Assembly: GCF_947258525.1 (NCBI RefSeq)
Contig: NZ_CAMYIP010000011.1
Coordinates: forward strand, 1-64,000
Source of the DNA: an uncultured Eudoraea sp.
Lineage (GTDB): Bacteria; Bacteroidota; Bacteroidia; Flavobacteriales; Flavobacteriaceae
Direction of reading: 5' to 3'
DNA: 64,000 nt
Part shown: positions 62,222 to 64,000 of the stretch, in pieces
How the letters are laid out: every line of letters starts with the position of its first letter
Numbering within the stretch: the stretch's first letter is position 1
The notes under the pieces: model-generated
What the model saw: only the letters and a program-made list of their open reading frames with translations
The model's database searches: none
What the model was told of the DNA's origin: nothing
Position numbers and translations under genes: made by a program

Positions 62222-63472
62222 ATGCAATTAAAAAGAGTTGTGGTTACTGGACTTGGTGCCTTAACACCTATTGGTAATAACATTGAAGAATACTGGAAAG
62301 GTTTGAGAGAAGGCCAAAGTGGATCTGCGCCTATTACCTATTACGACACAGAAAAATTTAAAACAAAATTTGCCTGCGAGTTAAAAAATTATGATTCACA
62401 GAATTACTTTGACAGAAAAGAAGCGCGAAAATTAGATAAATTTACTCAATATGCCTTGATTTCTTCAGATGAAGCAATTAAGGATTCTGGTTTAGATCTG
62501 GATAAGATAGACAAATTTAGAGTAGGTGTTATCTGGGGTGCCGGAATAGGTGGCCTGGAAACCTTTCAAAATGAGGTGTTAAACTTTGCCGCTGGTGACG
62601 GAACGCCAAGATTCAATCCTTTTTTTATTCCAAAAATGATAGCGGATATCGCTCCCGGGAATATTTCAATTAAGCATGGTTTTATGGGGCCTAATTATAC
62701 AACAGTTTCTGCTTGTGCCTCTTCTGCTAATGCTATGATTGATGCATTAAATTATATCAGATTAGGCTATTGTGATATGGTTGTCTCCGGAGGAAGTGAG
62801 GCAGCGGTTACTATTGCAGGGATGGGAGGATTTAATGCTATGCATGCTTTATCTACCCGTAACGATAGCCCGGAAACGGCATCCAGACCTTTTGATGCCA
62901 CCAGAGACGGTTTTGTACTTGGGGAAGGTGCCGGGGCATTAATTCTGGAAGAATTGGAACATGCGAAAGCACGAGGAGCCAAAATATATGCGGAATTAGT
63001 TGGCGGAGGACTATCGAGTGACGCATATCATATGACCGCACCACACCCTGAAGGAATTGGTGTGGTAAAGGTAATGGAAAACTGTTTAAGCGACGCGAAT
63101 CTTAAACCTGAGGATATTGATGCAATCAATACACATGGTACGGCTACCCCTTTAGGTGATGTTGCTGAATTAAAAGCAATCAGTCAGGTTTTTGGTGATC
63201 ATGCTCCTAACATAAATATTAATTCTACGAAGTCAATGACAGGGCATTTATTAGGTGCTGCCGGGGCTATTGAAGCTATTGCCTCTATTTTAGCAATGAA
63301 CCATAATCTGGTTCCACCGACCATAAATCATTCTGTGGTAGATGAAAACATAGATCCAAAGCTAAATTTAACATTAAATAAAGCCCAGAAAAGGGAGGTT
63401 AATGTGGCAATGAGTAACACATTTGGTTTTGGTGGACATAATGCATGTGTGGTATTCAAGAAATTTAGCTAA
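62222..63472 (+). CDS. fabF: Beta-ketoacyl-ACP synthase II
   Basis: This 416-residue enzyme extends acyl-ACP chains. The catalytic Cys lies in 'TVSACASSANAMIDAL' near 165. The two active-site His lie in 'INTHGTATPLGD' near 305 and 'KSMTGHLLGAAGAIEA' near 342, and 'FGFGGHNACVVF' closes the site. The start 'MQLKRVVVTGLGALTPIGNN' and the length are standard. It is followed eight bases later by the rnc start. Confidence 0.97.
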   Translation: MQLKRVVVTGLGALTPIGNNIEEYWKGLREGQSGSAPITYYDTEKFKTKFACELKNYDSQNYFDRKEARKLDKFTQYALISSDEAIKDSGLDLDKIDKFRVGVIWGAGIGGLETFQNEVLNFAAGDGTPRFNPFFIPKMIADIAPGNISIKHGFMGPNYTTVSACASSANAMIDALNYIRLGYCDMVVSGGSEAAVTIAGMGGFNAMHALSTRNDSPETASRPFDATRDGFVLGEGAGALILEELEHAKARGAKIYAELVGGGLSSDAYHMTAPHPEGIGVVKVMENCLSDANLKPEDIDAINTHGTATPLGDVAELKAISQVFGDHAPNININSTKSMTGHLLGAAGAIEAIASILAMNHNLVPPTINHSVVDENIDPKLNLTLNKAQKREVNVAMSNTFGFGGHNACVVFKKFS

Positions 63473-63480
63473 ATAGCAAG

Positions 63481-64000
63481 ATGAACTTTCCTTCAAATAT
63501 ATTCAATTCCCATTCTAAAGAGGATGGGGATTTTTTTTTAGGGATTTCAAATATCTTAGGGTTTAAACCTAAAAAACTTAATGTTTACAAAAAGGCCTTC
63601 CTTCACAGGTCTGCCAACAAAAAGGATAAAAATGGCCTGCCATTGAATTATGAGAGACTTGAATTTCTTGGCGATTCTATGTTGGGGACTATTATTTCAA
63701 GATACTTATACAATGAAGTTCCTAATGGCGATGAAGGGTATCTAACAAAAATGCGCTCTAAAATAGTAAGCAGAAAACATTTAAATGAATTAGGAAAGGA
63801 TTTGAATCTAATATCATATGTAGAAAGTAGAATTCCCAAATCACATTTTGGGGATAATATCCATGGAAATGTTTTTGAAGCTCTGATAGGTGCAATATAT
63901 TTAGACAGGGGTTATAAATATTGTGAGAAGTTTATTAATGATAGAGTTATAGAACCATATGTAGACATTGAGCAGCTGGAAGGAAAGGTAATCAGCTATA
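63481..64000 (+). CDS. rnc: Ribonuclease III, 3' end outside window
   Basis: The first 173 residues are present. The nuclease signature 'NYERLEFLGDSMLGTIISRY' near 57-76 holds the acidic metal-binding residues. The second conserved block 'GNVFEALIGAIYLDRGYKY' near 130-148 completes the RNase III domain. The double-stranded RNA-binding domain lies beyond the right edge. It starts eight bases after fabF, the usual Bacteroidota order acpP-fabF-rnc. It processes rRNA and other structured RNAs. Confidence 0.95.
   Translation, partial: MNFPSNIFNSHSKEDGDFFLGISNILGFKPKKLNVYKKAFLHRSANKKDKNGLPLNYERLEFLGDSMLGTIISRYLYNEVPNGDEGYLTKMRSKIVSRKHLNELGKDLNLISYVESRIPKSHFGDNIHGNVFEALIGAIYLDRGYKYCEKFINDRVIEPYVDIEQLEGKVISY

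Overview
The window looks like a chromosome segment of a member of the Flavobacteriia (phylum Bacteroidota). The sequence is A+T-rich and most genes lack a Shine-Dalgarno sequence. Several promoters fit the Bacteroidota form (TTG, about 19 bases, TAnnTTTG). The gene content is typical of marine or environmental flavobacteria: a TSP3-repeat OmpA protein, a viroplasmin-type RNase H, the accB-accC and DUF177-rpmF-fabH blocks, and an acpP-fabF-rnc block at the right edge. I cannot name a genus from the sequence alone.

Positions 1-2700 are accessory: four minus-strand genes of unknown or poorly known function (a partial lipocalin-like lipoprotein, two hypotheticals and a DUF4919-like protein). Three of the gaps carry inverted-repeat boundaries that share a short motif, giving a cassette-like layout. 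Positions 2805-8093 hold the most striking locus: an HlyD-type membrane fusion protein, three 52-codon cysteine-free peptides with double-glycine leaders, a CPBP (Abi) intramembrane protease, a fourth double-glycine peptide, and a C39-peptidase ABC exporter. I read it as a bacteriocin-like peptide processing and secretion system with a candidate immunity protein. An 18-base element is repeated exactly 38 bases before the first and fourth peptide genes.

Positions 8100-21620 carry a tricorn-like protease, a YfcC-type carrier and some small exported or regulatory proteins. They also carry a probable glycan-use group: a GH144-like lipoprotein, an EEP-family hydrolase, a sodium:solute symporter and a NagX-like membrane acyltransferase. 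Positions 21675-55949 are mostly core genome: riboflavin and pyridoxal synthesis, ribosomal protein L32, fatty acid initiation (fabH, accB, accC), a ribosome rescue factor, asd, mscL, alr, tdk, rsmI, recJ, lpxH-like and queD. A MATE pump, a tRNA-Ala(GGC), and the two AddA/AddB-like recombination subunits separated by ompA and kbl follow.

Positions 56677-57573, between superoxide dismutase and purF, hold no protein gene. They contain four near-identical minus-strand units about 200-230 bases apart. Each has a promoter -7 box at a fixed distance, a 39-base conserved core and a terminator hairpin whose two arms change together, so they look like a tandem family of small RNAs of about 70 nt. The purF gene beside them is split by a frame-breaking deletion, and recJ has two unusual substitutions in its metal-binding motif. 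The right end is a purN-rnhA-pfkB-purF minus-strand cluster divergent from acpP-fabF-rnc.
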